Made by a program: the position numbers and the translations under genes. The notes beneath the pieces are model-generated. The model ran no database searches and was not told the DNA's origin. It saw only the letters and a list, made by a program, of their open reading frames with translations. A stretch of 64,000 nucleotides of DNA from Bog-473 sp963726005 (GTDB lineage Bacteria; Actinomycetota; Acidimicrobiia; Acidimicrobiales; RAAP-2). Shown here in pieces: positions 16,509 through 25,008 of this stretch (position 1 is the stretch's first letter; each line of letters begins with the position of its first letter). The DNA is taken from the NCBI GenBank assembly GCA_963726005.1, contig CAVSAT010000006.1:1-64000 (forward strand). The letters are read 5' to 3'.

Positions 16509-19121
16509 CTCGAACGAGCCCTCGAAGGGCTCCTGTGGGTAGCCGCGCAGGTCGACGAGCCATCCGGAGCGTCCGGGGAGGGAGACGACGGCCGGCACCC
16601 CGGTGGGATTGAACACACGTGCCTCGAGCACCCCGCCCACGCGATGGAGGGCGCTGACCTCCGCGCCGTGGACCGTCAGCTCGCTTCCCGTCGCCCCACG
16701 CGTGCCGCCGCCCAGGCTCATGGCGATCTCGAGCGGGAGCAGGACGTCGTCCGCCAGCCTGTACGGGTCGTCGCAGTCGAGGGCGAGCGCGTAGCGCAAG
16801 GCGATCCGCTTCCCCCGCATCTGAAGCCCTTCGACCGCCGTCATCGGTCCGGCCGGAAAGGGGCGGTAGGCCATGCCGAGACGGGACAGCATCCCGGTGG
16901 ACCGGAGAACCGTGAGGGCCAGCGTGTGTGCCGCGTCTCCCTCGATGTCGACGAGCTCGTACTCGCAGACGCCGTCGTGGGCCACGGTCAGGCCCCCGGC
17001 GGTGACGAACCGCTGGGCCGGTGCGGTCGGGAGTCCGTACTCGTCGGGCCGGCCCTCCGCCGTCAACCCGCGGGTGACGACGGCGAAGGCGCTCTCGGCG
17101 TGGGAGTGACGGGCCGGCTCGGGGAGAGGGAGGTGCACGCGCAGACGGTGGTCAGCGCTCGGATTGACGAAGGTCGTCGTGACCCGCACCACGGCTTCGT
17201 CCGCCCGCAGCTCCACGTCGGTGTCGACGTCGACCCGGTGCTCGCCCACGCGCGCCTGTGACGACGATTCCACGTGATCGGGCCACACGTAGGTGGCCGT
17301 GATGCGCACCCGGGCGCGTACCGGCCCCCGCTCGTCGGTGCGCACGGTGACGGACTCGGGCGTCTCGACAAACGAGTCCTGGCGGGGTGGGGAGTAGTTG
17401 TACGAGTCCCCGAGGTCGCCCCCGTCGACCAGCCGGCCGTAGCCGGGGACGCCGTTCAGGGCGAACGTCCCGCTCGTCGGGTCGACCGCCACCTCCATCA
17501 AGCCGTTGGAGAGCACCGTCGCGCCGGCGGCCTCCGTCACCTCGACCGGATGGGCCAGCGGCGCGGCTTCGAAGGCACTCCATCCGTAGCCGGGGACCTC
17601 GACGGAGCGGGCGACGATCCTTCGCGTCGAGGGCTGGTCCATGGACACCCGCACCACCGCGCCGGGTCGCGCGCCCAGGCGTGTGTACACGTCCTGCTTG
17701 GCCTCCGCGATGGGCACGCCCTGCTTCTCCTCGGTGCCGACGGAGACCGTGACATCGATCCCGTCCTCGGTGTCCTCAATCCGGATGTCGTGCACCCAGG
17801 CGTCGTCGCTGATCCTGGGCCCCTGCAACATGCCGAGCACGGTGCGCACGGTGTCCGCGTCGAGGACCATCGACCCCGGTAGCCCGGTACGCTCGGACAG
17901 CACCTGCACGTTCGCCGCCGCCGGGCCCTCGGCCGGGACGACCAGCTCGACGACGCCCGAGCGGCCCCGCGGCGACGCGTTGAGCACCGCGGGGCCGGGC
18001 TCCGCCAACGAGCGCGTGAACGCCTTGACGGCCCGTTCGGCCAGACCGGCGGCGATCTCCCGCGCCTCGGCGTAGCGGTGCAGCACGGCGTCGACGACGT
18101 CGTCGACCGAGCAGGCGCAGATGGAATCGTGGGCCGAGTTGCGCACGATCTCGCGCCAGGCCAGGCCGAGCAAGCGGTCCGGGTACTGCGCAGGTGTCTG
18201 GAACAGCGCCGCCAGGGGCTCGGCACGTCGCTCGAGTTCGCGCTCGGCGAGGGCGCCCTGCCGCTTCACGTCCACGCGGTTGGAAGTGACGCCCATGAGC
18301 ATGTTGGCCCTGATGCCCGAGCGCAGCTCTCCCTGCACCCGCGTCAGCCCGTCCGTGCCCCGGCCCGCCAGGTAGCGCGGGAGCGAGGTCACCTCGAACA
18401 CGAACTCGTCCTGCAGCCCGTTGGCCTCGTCGACCACCCGGCCGAGCCAGGGTTGTGGCATGAGATGGTCCGAGCCGTTCATGATCAACATGTCGTCGAT
18501 CAGGAAGTCGGCGACCTCGGCGACGCTGTCACGGGTCCGGCGGACCAACGCCTTCGCGTCATCGGGCAGGGCAGCGCCGTTGCCATAGCCGACGGGGAGA
18601 TATTCGGCGCGGACGGACGAGCCGTCGGGTGCCTCCCACACGAAGGCGTTCTTGGTCACCTGCGACGGCACGCCGCGCCACACGACCGCGTCGCGGAAGC
18701 CCGCGAGCCGCAGTATCTGAGGCATCTGGGCGATGTGCCCGAACATGTCCGGCAAGTACCCGAGCTCCATGACGCCCCCGAAGGCGGCGCCGCGCTCGAT
18801 GCCCATCTGGAGGTTGCGCACGATGGTCTCGCCGGAGGCCAGGAATTCGTCCATGAGGATGTACCACGGACCCATGCTCACCCGGCCGGCCGCGGCCAGC
18901 GCCCGGAGCCGTTCCTCGGCTTCTGGCCGAACCTCGAGGTAGTCGTCGACCACCGCCATCTGCCCGTCGAGCATGAAGTGGGGGTAACTGGCGTCATGCT
19001 CGAGAAGAGGGATCAACGTGTCGATCAGCTCAACGAGCGCCAGCCGGAATACCTGGTAGGACTTGTACCATTCCCGGTCCCAGTGCGTGTGCGGAACGAT
19101 GGCAGTGCGGCGGGCGGTCAT
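16464..19121 (-). CDS. Glycoside hydrolase family 38 alpha-mannosidase
   Basis: 885 residues. The N-terminal catalytic domain has PHTHWDREWYKSYQVF with zinc ligands His13 and Asp15, and GYLPDMFGH with the probable nucleophile Asp125. A late active-site histidine is in NSAHDSICACSVDDVV. The middle and C-terminal parts are the beta-sandwich domains usual for GH38. No signal peptide, so probably cytoplasmic, like bacterial MngB-type enzymes that cleave mannosylglycerate or short alpha-mannosides. The ATG (19119-19121) is chosen over a long upstream frame extension because a TAGTGT box lies 7 nt before it and a divergent gene starts at 19139. No sugar transporter is adjacent. Confidence 0.88.
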   Translation of the reverse strand: MTARRTAIVPHTHWDREWYKSYQVFRLALVELIDTLIPLLEHDASYPHFMLDGQMAVVDDYLEVRPEAEERLRALAAAGRVSMGPWYILMDEFLASGETIVRNLQMGIERGAAFGGVMELGYLPDMFGHIAQMPQILRLAGFRDAVVWRGVPSQVTKNAFVWEAPDGSSVRAEYLPVGYGNGAALPDDAKALVRRTRDSVAEVADFLIDDMLIMNGSDHLMPQPWLGRVVDEANGLQDEFVFEVTSLPRYLAGRGTDGLTRVQGELRSGIRANMLMGVTSNRVDVKRQGALAERELERRAEPLAALFQTPAQYPDRLLGLAWREIVRNSAHDSICACSVDDVVDAVLHRYAEAREIAAGLAERAVKAFTRSLAEPGPAVLNASPRGRSGVVELVVPAEGPAAANVQVLSERTGLPGSMVLDADTVRTVLGMLQGPRISDDAWVHDIRIEDTEDGIDVTVSVGTEEKQGVPIAEAKQDVYTRLGARPGAVVRVSMDQPSTRRIVARSVEVPGYGWSAFEAAPLAHPVEVTEAAGATVLSNGLMEVAVDPTSGTFALNGVPGYGRLVDGGDLGDSYNYSPPRQDSFVETPESVTVRTDERGPVRARVRITATYVWPDHVESSSQARVGEHRVDVDTDVELRADEAVVRVTTTFVNPSADHRLRVHLPLPEPARHSHAESAFAVVTRGLTAEGRPDEYGLPTAPAQRFVTAGGLTVAHDGVCEYELVDIEGDAAHTLALTVLRSTGMLSRLGMAYRPFPAGPMTAVEGLQMRGKRIALRYALALDCDDPYRLADDVLLPLEIAMSLGGGTRGATGSELTVHGAEVSALHRVGGVLEARVFNPTGVPAVVSLPGRSGWLVDLRGYPQEPFEGSFELRPFGIATARLRDD

Positions 19122-19128
19122 GACCGCC

Positions 19129-19134
19129 ACACTA
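19129..19134 (-). promoter_or_regulatory. Leaderless-type -10 box of the GH38 gene
   Basis: TAGTGT on the minus strand, 7 nt before the ATG at 19121. It also fixes the start of a frame that stays open far upstream. Confidence 0.5.
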
Positions 19135-19138
19135 TGAG

Positions 19139-20612
19139 GTGGCGCCGGTGGCCGTGAGGGCACTCGTGGCTCCGGGGCGGTGGCCCGCCGGTCCTCCGCC
19201 GGCGCCGGGGCGGACGCTCCCCGAGGTGTGGACCGGGCACTGGACCGCTCGCCCGGGCGAGCCGGTGCTCCTCGACGGGCGCGACCGCGCGGGCCGTCGA
19301 CGGTGCGGCACTCGACGGCATGACGGCGCGGCTGGCGGCCGCCCTGGCCGCCCGCGGTGTCCGCCCGGGCGATCGGGTGCTCTGGAGCGCGCGCACCACG
19401 CTCGGGTCCGTCCAGGCCCTCCTGGGAGTGCTGCGGTCCGGCGCGGTGCTCACACCACTCAGCCCGTCGGCCCGTGCCCCCGAGGTGGCCCACGTGGTGA
19501 GCGACGCGCGCCCGACGGTCGCCGTCTGCGACGACGACCGGGCCGGTGTGTTCGGTCCCGGCATCACCGTGCTGCGCGTGGAGCAACTGGAGCGCGACGC
19601 GGCGCACATCGACCCCGTCTCCCTCCCCGCGCTGCACCCCGGTGACGACGCGCTCATCGTGTACACGTCCGGCACGACGGGCAAGCCCAAGGGTGCGGTC
19701 CACACGCACGCCTCCCTCCTGGCCGGCACCTCGTCGGTGCTGACCGCCTGGGGCTGGGGGCGCACCGACCGACTCATCCTGTGTCTTCCGCTCTTCCACG
19801 TGCACGGCCTCTGCGCCGGCTTGTTCGGCACGCTGGCGGCGGGCGCCTCGGCCGTGCTCTTCGACCGCTTCGAGGAGCCGGCGATCCTCGGCGTCGCACC
19901 CGAGAGCACCATGTTCTTCGGCGTCCCCACCATGTACCACCGTCTTGCCGCGTCGGGGCGGTCGGGCGAGCTCGCCGCGCTCCGGCTCTGTGTCTCGGGC
20001 TCCGCACCACTTGCCGCCGAGCTGTGGCACCGTCTGGCCGCCGCGGGCGTGGTCGTCCTGGAGCGCTACGGCATGACCGAGACGCTGCTGACCCTGTCGA
20101 ACCCCCTTTCGGGCGAGCGCCGTCCCGGCTCGGTCGGCGTGCCGCTTCCCGGCGTGGATGCGGCCGTCGAAGACGCCGACCAACTCGGCGTGGGCGAGCT
20201 CCTCGTACGCGGCGCGTCGGTGTGCCGCGGCTACTGGGGCCGCGACGCGCCGAGGCCCGGCGAGTGGTTTGCCACCGGCGACCTCGTGTCGGTGTCCGGC
20301 GACGGCTACGTCACCGTGCGAGGCCGGCGCACCGAGCTGATCATCACGGGGGGCCACAACGTGTACCCCGCCGAGGTCGAGGCGGTCCTCTCGCGCCACC
20401 CGGGCGTCGCCGAGGTGGCGGTCGTCGGAATGCCCTCGGCAGAGTGGGGCGAGGTGGTCGTGGCCTACGTCGTGGGCGATCCCGACCTGGCGTCGCTGCA
20501 CGAGCTGGCCGCCGCCGAACTCGCCCCGTTCAAGTGCCCACGCGAGGTGCGCCTGGTCGATGCACTGCCCCGCAACGCACTCGGCAAGGTCGTGCGGGGC
20601 GATCTGCGCTGA
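19139..20612 (+). pseudogene. AMP-forming acyl-CoA ligase (malonyl-CoA synthetase-like), one frameshift
   Basis: About 490 residues. Activates a carboxylic acid with ATP and CoA. The adenylate-forming motifs are complete: VYTSGTTGKPKGAVHTH (phosphate-binding loop), LPLFHVHGLCAGLFGTL, VLERYGMTETLLTLSNP, WFATGDLVSV, GHNVYPAEVEAVL and the C-terminal catalytic lysine in RNALGKVVRGDLR. LPLFHVHGL with a short N-terminus resembles MatB-type malonyl-CoA synthetases, but the substrate is inferred. From the GTG at 19139 one frame reads LPEVWTGHWTARPGEPVLLD, and near 19,291-19,293 one extra G in GCGGG moves the rest to the next frame (AVDGAALDGMTARLAAALAARG). The start is uncertain because of this. Confidence 0.8.
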
Positions 20613-20667
20613 CCGAGGCGGGGACGACGGGTGGGCCGGAGGCCCCGGTCGGACCCCGCCCCTGCGG

Positions 20668-20673
20668 TAGCGT
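20668..20673 (+). promoter_or_regulatory. Leaderless-type -10 box of the GYD protein gene
   Basis: TAGCGT, 6 nt before the ATG at 20680, with no Shine-Dalgarno in between. Confidence 0.5.
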
Positions 20674-20679
20674 GAGCAC

Positions 20680-20979
20680 ATGGCCACGTTCCTCATGCTC
20701 TCCACCGTGGGGCCAGACGGGGCAGCGACGCTGACCGAGAACCCGGACCGCCTCAAAGCCGTCAACGCCGAGGTCGAGGCGATGGGCGTGCGCGTCGTTG
20801 CGCAATGGGCGCTGCTCGGTCAGTTCGACTTCTGCACCGTCCTCGACGTGCCGGACGAGACCACGATGGCCCGCGTGGCGTTGGTCCTGGGCTCCCGCGG
20901 GACGCTCAAGACGCTGACGCTCTCGGCCATACCGATCGACCACTACGTCGACGATGTCCTGAAGGCCGGAAAGGTCTGA
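20680..20979 (+). CDS. GYD-domain-like small protein
   Basis: 99 residues with the alternating strand-helix pattern of small ferredoxin-fold GYD proteins: ATFLMLSTVGPDGAATLTEN, VNAEVEAMGVRVVAQWALLG, then FDFCTVLDVPDETTMARVAL and IDHYVDDVL. Function unknown in the family. Soluble, no signal peptide. The ATG start is supported by a TAGCGT box 6 nt upstream. It stands alone, ending 4 nt before a convergent small gene. Confidence 0.7.
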   Translation: MATFLMLSTVGPDGAATLTENPDRLKAVNAEVEAMGVRVVAQWALLGQFDFCTVLDVPDETTMARVALVLGSRGTLKTLTLSAIPIDHYVDDVLKAGKV

Positions 20980-20983
20980 CCCC

Positions 20984-21223
20984 TCAGTGCCACCAGAAGC
21001 CCTGGCGCGTCCGCTCCCGGCGGACGTCGTTCCGGGAGAACAAGTCGCCCAATGTGCTGCCGTCCGACATCCGACGGATCCGGTACCCACCCTTGGTGAC
21101 CTCGGCGATCTCGAACCCCCGCACCCACGTACCTTGATAGCGGTTGCGAACGTCGACCTTGGTCCCCGGGGTCAGCGGGGACCGCACGTTTTGATCGGGT
21201 GCCTCCCCCCCGCCGTCGCTCAC
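20984..21223 (-). CDS. Small SH3/KOW-like protein of unknown function
   Basis: 79 residues starting at GTG 21223. After an acidic/Gly-rich N-terminus (SDGGGEAPDQ) comes a compact beta-rich stretch: LTPGTKVDVRNRYQGTWVRG, FEIAEVTKGGYRIRRMSDGS, then TLGDLFSRNDVRRERTRQGFWWH. The G-T-K-V-D-V...W..G.E..E pattern suggests an SH3-, Tudor- or KOW-type fold that might bind RNA, DNA or protein; this is inferred. A TACCAT box lies 6 nt upstream of the GTG. The frame stays open far upstream but that part is the antisense of rnhB and is rejected. Confidence 0.6.
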   Translation of the reverse strand: MSDGGGEAPDQNVRSPLTPGTKVDVRNRYQGTWVRGFEIAEVTKGGYRIRRMSDGSTLGDLFSRNDVRRERTRQGFWWH

Positions 21224-21229
21224 GCCCCC

Positions 21230-21235
21230 ATGGTA
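21230..21235 (-). promoter_or_regulatory. Leaderless-type -10 box of the SH3/KOW-like gene
   Basis: TACCAT on the minus strand, 6 nt before the GTG start at 21223. Confidence 0.45.
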
Positions 21236-21259
21236 TGAGACCCGCCCGGCGGTGATCGC

Positions 21260-22072
21260 TTGACGGTGTGCACGCCCGACCTGAAGCAGGAGCGTCGCCT
21301 GCGCGCCCAGGGATACGAGTCGGTGGCCGGACTCGACGAGGTCGGGCGCGGCTCGTGGGCCGGCCCCCTCACCGTCGGCGTTGCGGTCGTGCGTCCCCGG
21401 GTCCAACTGCGCTCCATGCCCCCCTGGCTGCGTGACTCCAAGATGCTGAGCGAGGCCCGCCGCGAGGAGATCTTCGACGCCGTCGGAGCGTGGTGCGCGG
21501 CGTGGTCGGTCGGGCACGCCACCCCGGCGGAGTGCGACGAGTGGGGCATGACCAAGGCCTTGCGGGTTTCGGCGCGGCGGGCCCTTGCGGGGTTGGCGAA
21601 CGTCCCCGAAGCACTCCTCGTCGACGGCCCGGTGGATCTGCTGCGCGATGCCGAAGACCCCTTCCCGGGCCTGGTACAGCCGATCGTCGACGGGGACGCC
21701 AAGTGCGCGTCGGTCGCCGCGGCCTCGGTACTCGCCAAGGTCGTGCGGGACCGGCTCATGCGCCAGGAGGCGGAGCACTTCCCCGCCTACGCGTTCGAGC
21801 GGAACAAGGGGTACCCCTCGCCCCTCCACCAGACCGCGCTGCGCGGGTACGGGCCGTGCGCCATCCACCGGAGAAGCTGGGCCTTCGTCGATGAGCTGCC
21901 GTGGTGCGGGCAGCAGTGGGTCGGGTCCCGCTCAGACGACTGCCGTGACCTCGGCGAAATGGCAGGCGACGGGGTGGCCCTGGCCCCGGTCGACCAGTTC
22001 GGGCTCTTCGGTGGAACAGATCTCCTGCGCCTTCCAGCAGCGGGTACGGAACCGGCAGCCCGAAGGTGGTGA
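21260..22072 (+). CDS. rnhB: Ribonuclease HII
   Basis: 270 residues. Cleaves RNA in RNA-DNA hybrids, including single ribonucleotides. The active-site start VAGLDEVGRGSWAGPLTVGV with the D-E pair, the SKMLSEARREEIF helix, the DG motif near VDGPVDLL, and KCASVAAASVLAKVVRDRLM followed by NKGYPSPLH are typical. RNase HII normally ends soon after the AFVDELPW-type stretch. Here the frame continues another ~45 residues antisense to the 3' end of the convergent dppF-like gene (141-nt overlap), so the C-terminal tail may be an artefact or a real overlap. The start codon is TTG or a nearby alternative. Confidence 0.9.
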   Translation: MTVCTPDLKQERRLRAQGYESVAGLDEVGRGSWAGPLTVGVAVVRPRVQLRSMPPWLRDSKMLSEARREEIFDAVGAWCAAWSVGHATPAECDEWGMTKALRVSARRALAGLANVPEALLVDGPVDLLRDAEDPFPGLVQPIVDGDAKCASVAAASVLAKVVRDRLMRQEAEHFPAYAFERNKGYPSPLHQTALRGYGPCAIHRRSWAFVDELPWCGQQWVGSRSDDCRDLGEMAGDGVALAPVDQFGLFGGTDLLRLPAAGTEPAARRW

Positions 22073-22966
22073 CTGCGGGCTGGGCACCTCGCCCTTGAGC
22101 ACGATGTGCCTGCGGGCGCGCTCGGCCTTCGGATCGGGGATGGGCACGGCAGAGAGGAGCGCCTGGGTGTAGGGGTGCGCGGGCCGCTCGTACACGTCCC
22201 TGCGGTCCCCGATCTCGACGATCTTGCCCAGGTACATCACGGCCACGCGGTCGGAGATGTGGCGGACCACGGAGAGGTCGTGCGCGATGAAGAGGAACGC
22301 GACACCCAGCTCTTGCTGAAGGTCATCGAGGAGGTTCACGACGCCGGCCTGAATGGAGACATCGAGCGCAGAGACCGGCTCGTCGAGCACGAGCAGCTTG
22401 GGCTGGAGCACCAGCGCGCGGGCGATGCCGACCCGCTGGCGCTGCCCTCCCGAGAACTCGTTGGGGTAGCGGTTGGCGTGGTAGGGCTCGAGCCCGACCA
22501 GTTTGAGCATCTCGGCCACGCGGCGCTGCTGGGCACCCCGGTCGCGGATGCCGTGGATCTGGAGGGGTTCGGCGATGGCGCCGCCGATCGGGATGCGCGG
22601 GTCGAGCGAGGCAAACGGGTCCTGGAAGACGACCTGGATCTGCCGGCGCATTTCCCGCATCGCGCCGCTGTCCAGCTCGGACAGCTCCGTCCCTTCGAAT
22701 TTGACCGAACCCGACGTCGGCTTGATGAGCTGCAACACGGCCCGCCCCGTGGTCGACTTGCCGCACCCGGACTCGCCGACGAGGCCGAGCGTCTCGCCCG
22801 CGGCGATGCTGAAGGAGACGCCACTCACCGCGTGGACGACTCCGACCTTGTGCCGGACGAACGTCCCCCCGCGCACCGGGAACTCCTTGACGAGGTCTGT
22901 GACCTCCAGCAGCGCCGGGAGGGAGCCTCGGGCGGGGTCGGCGGCGCCGAGCTCGGAGACGGTCAT
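21932..22966 (-). CDS. dppF: Peptide ABC transporter ATP-binding protein (OppF/DppF)
   Basis: 344 residues. Second ATPase of a dipeptide/oligopeptide importer. Walker A is GLVGESGCGKSTTGR, the signature FSGGQRQRVGIARAL, Walker B LLVLDEPVSALD, and the H-loop FIAHDLSVV. The C-terminal oligopeptide extension holds a cysteine cluster (CRFRTRCWKAQEICS), as in OppF proteins where it may bind an Fe-S cluster. The ATG at 22966 overlaps the dppD stop (ATGA). It is the last gene of the five-gene operon and its end overlaps rnhB. Confidence 0.93.
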   Translation of the reverse strand: MTVSELGAADPARGSLPALLEVTDLVKEFPVRGGTFVRHKVGVVHAVSGVSFSIAAGETLGLVGESGCGKSTTGRAVLQLIKPTSGSVKFEGTELSELDSGAMREMRRQIQVVFQDPFASLDPRIPIGGAIAEPLQIHGIRDRGAQQRRVAEMLKLVGLEPYHANRYPNEFSGGQRQRVGIARALVLQPKLLVLDEPVSALDVSIQAGVVNLLDDLQQELGVAFLFIAHDLSVVRHISDRVAVMYLGKIVEIGDRRDVYERPAHPYTQALLSAVPIPDPKAERARRHIVLKGEVPSPQSPPSGCRFRTRCWKAQEICSTEEPELVDRGQGHPVACHFAEVTAVV

Positions 22967-24009
22967 GCGATGATGTTGTCGACGACGCCGTCGGAGAAGA
23001 CGCGCCCATGGTCGCCCCGGCCGACCGGCTCGGCGAAATGGCAGGCGGCACGGTGTTCACCCCGTTCCGAGGTGACCGAGGGCACGACGAGCAGGTCGGG
23101 CTCGGTCTCTCGGCAGATATCGACCGCCAACGGGCAGCGCGGGGCGAAAGGGCACCCCTGGCGGTCACCGAGCATGGAGGGCGGGGCCCCGGGGATCTGG
23201 CGCAACCGCTCGCTCCCGTCGCCGTCGAGGCGCGGGAGCGAACCGAGCAGTCCGAGCGTGTAGGGCATCGACGGCCGGTAGAAGACGTCCTCTGCCGTCC
23301 CGATCTCGACCGGGCGTCCCGCGTACATCACGAGGACGCGGTCAGCCAACCCGGCGATGACGCCGAGATCGTGCGTGATGAGGAGGAGGGCCGCACCCGT
23401 CTCGCTCAGCGCGGTCTTGAGCGACTCGAGCACCTGGGCCTGCACGGTCACGTCGAGCGCCGTCGTCGGCTCGTCCGCCAGGATCACCTCGGGGTCGTTC
23501 GCCATCGCGATGGCGATGACCGCGCGCTGGCGCATGCCCCCGGAAAATTCGTGGGGGTAGTTGTTGATCCGCTCCGCCGGGTTCGGGATGCCGACCTTCG
23601 CCAGCAGCTCAATGGCGCGGGCCTGCGCGGCCTCCTTCGAGACGTCCTGGTGGGCCAGGATCGCCTCGGCGATCTGCCAGCCGATGGTGTACACGGGATT
23701 CAGTGACGTCATGGGGTCCTGGAAGATCATGGCAATGCCGGTGCCGCGCACCTTGGTGAGCTCCTTCTCCTTCAGTTCGAGGAGCTCGCGGCCGCCGAAG
23801 CGGATCGAACCGCGCACCTCTGCGCTCCTCGGGAGGAGGCCCATGGTGGCGAGTGCGGTCACGGACTTGCCCGAGCCAGATTCGCCGACGATTCCGAGCA
23901 CCTCGCCCGGAGCGAGCGTGAAATCGATGCCCCGGACGGCGTGGACCACGCCGTCCTTCGTTCGGAAGTCGACTTCGAGGCGTTCGACCTGCAGAGCGGG
24001 CTCAGCCAT
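22963..24009 (-). CDS. dppD: Peptide ABC transporter ATP-binding protein (OppD/DppD)
   Basis: 348 residues. Walker A GIVGESGSGKSVTAL, signature FSGGMRQRAVIAIAMA, Walker B VILADEPTTALD and H-loop LITHDLGVIAG are complete. The Q-loop segment MIFQDPMTSLNPVYTIGWQ is typical of OppD. The C-terminal extension has the cysteine motif CPFAPRCPLAVDIC. Its ATG (24007-24009) follows the dppC stop with no gap, and its end overlaps dppF. Cytoplasmic, bound to the permeases. Confidence 0.93.
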   Translation of the reverse strand: MAEPALQVERLEVDFRTKDGVVHAVRGIDFTLAPGEVLGIVGESGSGKSVTALATMGLLPRSAEVRGSIRFGGRELLELKEKELTKVRGTGIAMIFQDPMTSLNPVYTIGWQIAEAILAHQDVSKEAAQARAIELLAKVGIPNPAERINNYPHEFSGGMRQRAVIAIAMANDPEVILADEPTTALDVTVQAQVLESLKTALSETGAALLLITHDLGVIAGLADRVLVMYAGRPVEIGTAEDVFYRPSMPYTLGLLGSLPRLDGDGSERLRQIPGAPPSMLGDRQGCPFAPRCPLAVDICRETEPDLLVVPSVTSERGEHRAACHFAEPVGRGDHGRVFSDGVVDNIIA

Positions 24010-25008
24010 TCAAGCCCTGACCCGGCTCTTCTTGGGGTCGAACGCCTCGCGCAGGCCGTCCCCGATCAGGAAGATCGACAGGATGAGGATGATGAGGAAG
24101 GCGACCGGGAAGACGAACAGCCACCACTCGGTCGTCGCGGAGTCCTGGCCCTGGTTCACCAGGAGGCCCAGCGACACGTTGGGCGGCTGCACGCCGAGTC
24201 CGAGGAAGGAGAGGGTGGACTCGAAGATGATGCTCAGTGCCACGGTCAGCGTGGCGTTGACGATGATCGGGCCGACGGCGTTGGGCAGCATGTGCTTGAC
24301 GATGATGCGGCGGTTGGTCGCTCCCAACGCCCGCGAGGCCTCGACGAATTCGCGCTCGCGCAGGGACAGGAAGTCGGCCCGCACGAGGCGGGCCATGTAG
24401 GTCCACGACAGCAGCCCGATGATGACCGCCAGGCCGAGCCAGTTGCTCGACTGCTTGGCGAGCTTGTTGGCCAATACGATCAGGATGGCCAGGACGGGCA
24501 GGACGAGGACGAGGTCGACGAACCGCATCAGTAGAGAGTCGACAAAACCCCGGTAGTAGCCGGCGATGGCGCCGACGGTGACACCGATCAGCGTGGCCAT
24601 GGCCGCCACCGTCAGCGCGATCTCGATGTCCTTCTCGACGCCCGCCATGACCTGGGCGAACATGTCGTTCCCGATGGCGTTGGTGCCGAAGGGGTGCGTC
24701 CACGACGGCGCAACGTTGAGGTCGTTCGTGATGTCGGTGTAGCTGTACTGCCAGAAGTGGCCGACCAGTACCGCTGCGACCGCGAGCAGGACGAAGGTAC
24801 CGAGCCCGATCATGGCGAGACGCAGGTGGACGAACCGCCCGAGCACGATCCGGGACTGGCTCCTGGCCTCCCCCGAGAGCCCGTGCGCGTCGCCCGCGCT
24901 CAGCTCCACCCCCGCGCCGGCGCCCGCCAGGGTGTGCGAACCGGCCTCCACGGTCGAGACGGTTCGCGGCACCGGCGAGAAGTTCTCCTCCGTCAGTGGC
25001 TCAGGCAT
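24010..25008 (-). CDS. dppC: Peptide ABC transporter permease (OppC/DppC)
   Basis: 332 residues. After a cytoplasmic N-terminus of ~70 residues there is one membrane helix (LAMIGLGTFVLLAVAAVLVG), then the periplasmic loop NAIGNDMFAQVMAGVEKD and five further helices. The EAA loop EASRALGATNRRIIVKHMLPN contacts the ATPase. The combination is characteristic of DppC. It overlaps the dppB 3' end by 8 nt (25,001-25,008). Confidence 0.92.
   Translation of the reverse strand: MPEPLTEENFSPVPRTVSTVEAGSHTLAGAGAGVELSAGDAHGLSGEARSQSRIVLGRFVHLRLAMIGLGTFVLLAVAAVLVGHFWQYSYTDITNDLNVAPSWTHPFGTNAIGNDMFAQVMAGVEKDIEIALTVAAMATLIGVTVGAIAGYYRGFVDSLLMRFVDLVLVLPVLAILIVLANKLAKQSSNWLGLAVIIGLLSWTYMARLVRADFLSLREREFVEASRALGATNRRIIVKHMLPNAVGPIIVNATLTVALSIIFESTLSFLGLGVQPPNVSLGLLVNQGQDSATTEWWLFVFPVAFLIILILSIFLIGDGLREAFDPKKSRVRA

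Noticed and set aside
19122..20765. N-terminal extension of the GH38 frame over 540 codons
   Set aside because: It is antisense to the acyl-CoA ligase, has shadow composition, and the internal ATG at 19121 has a TAGTGT box and the exact family start.
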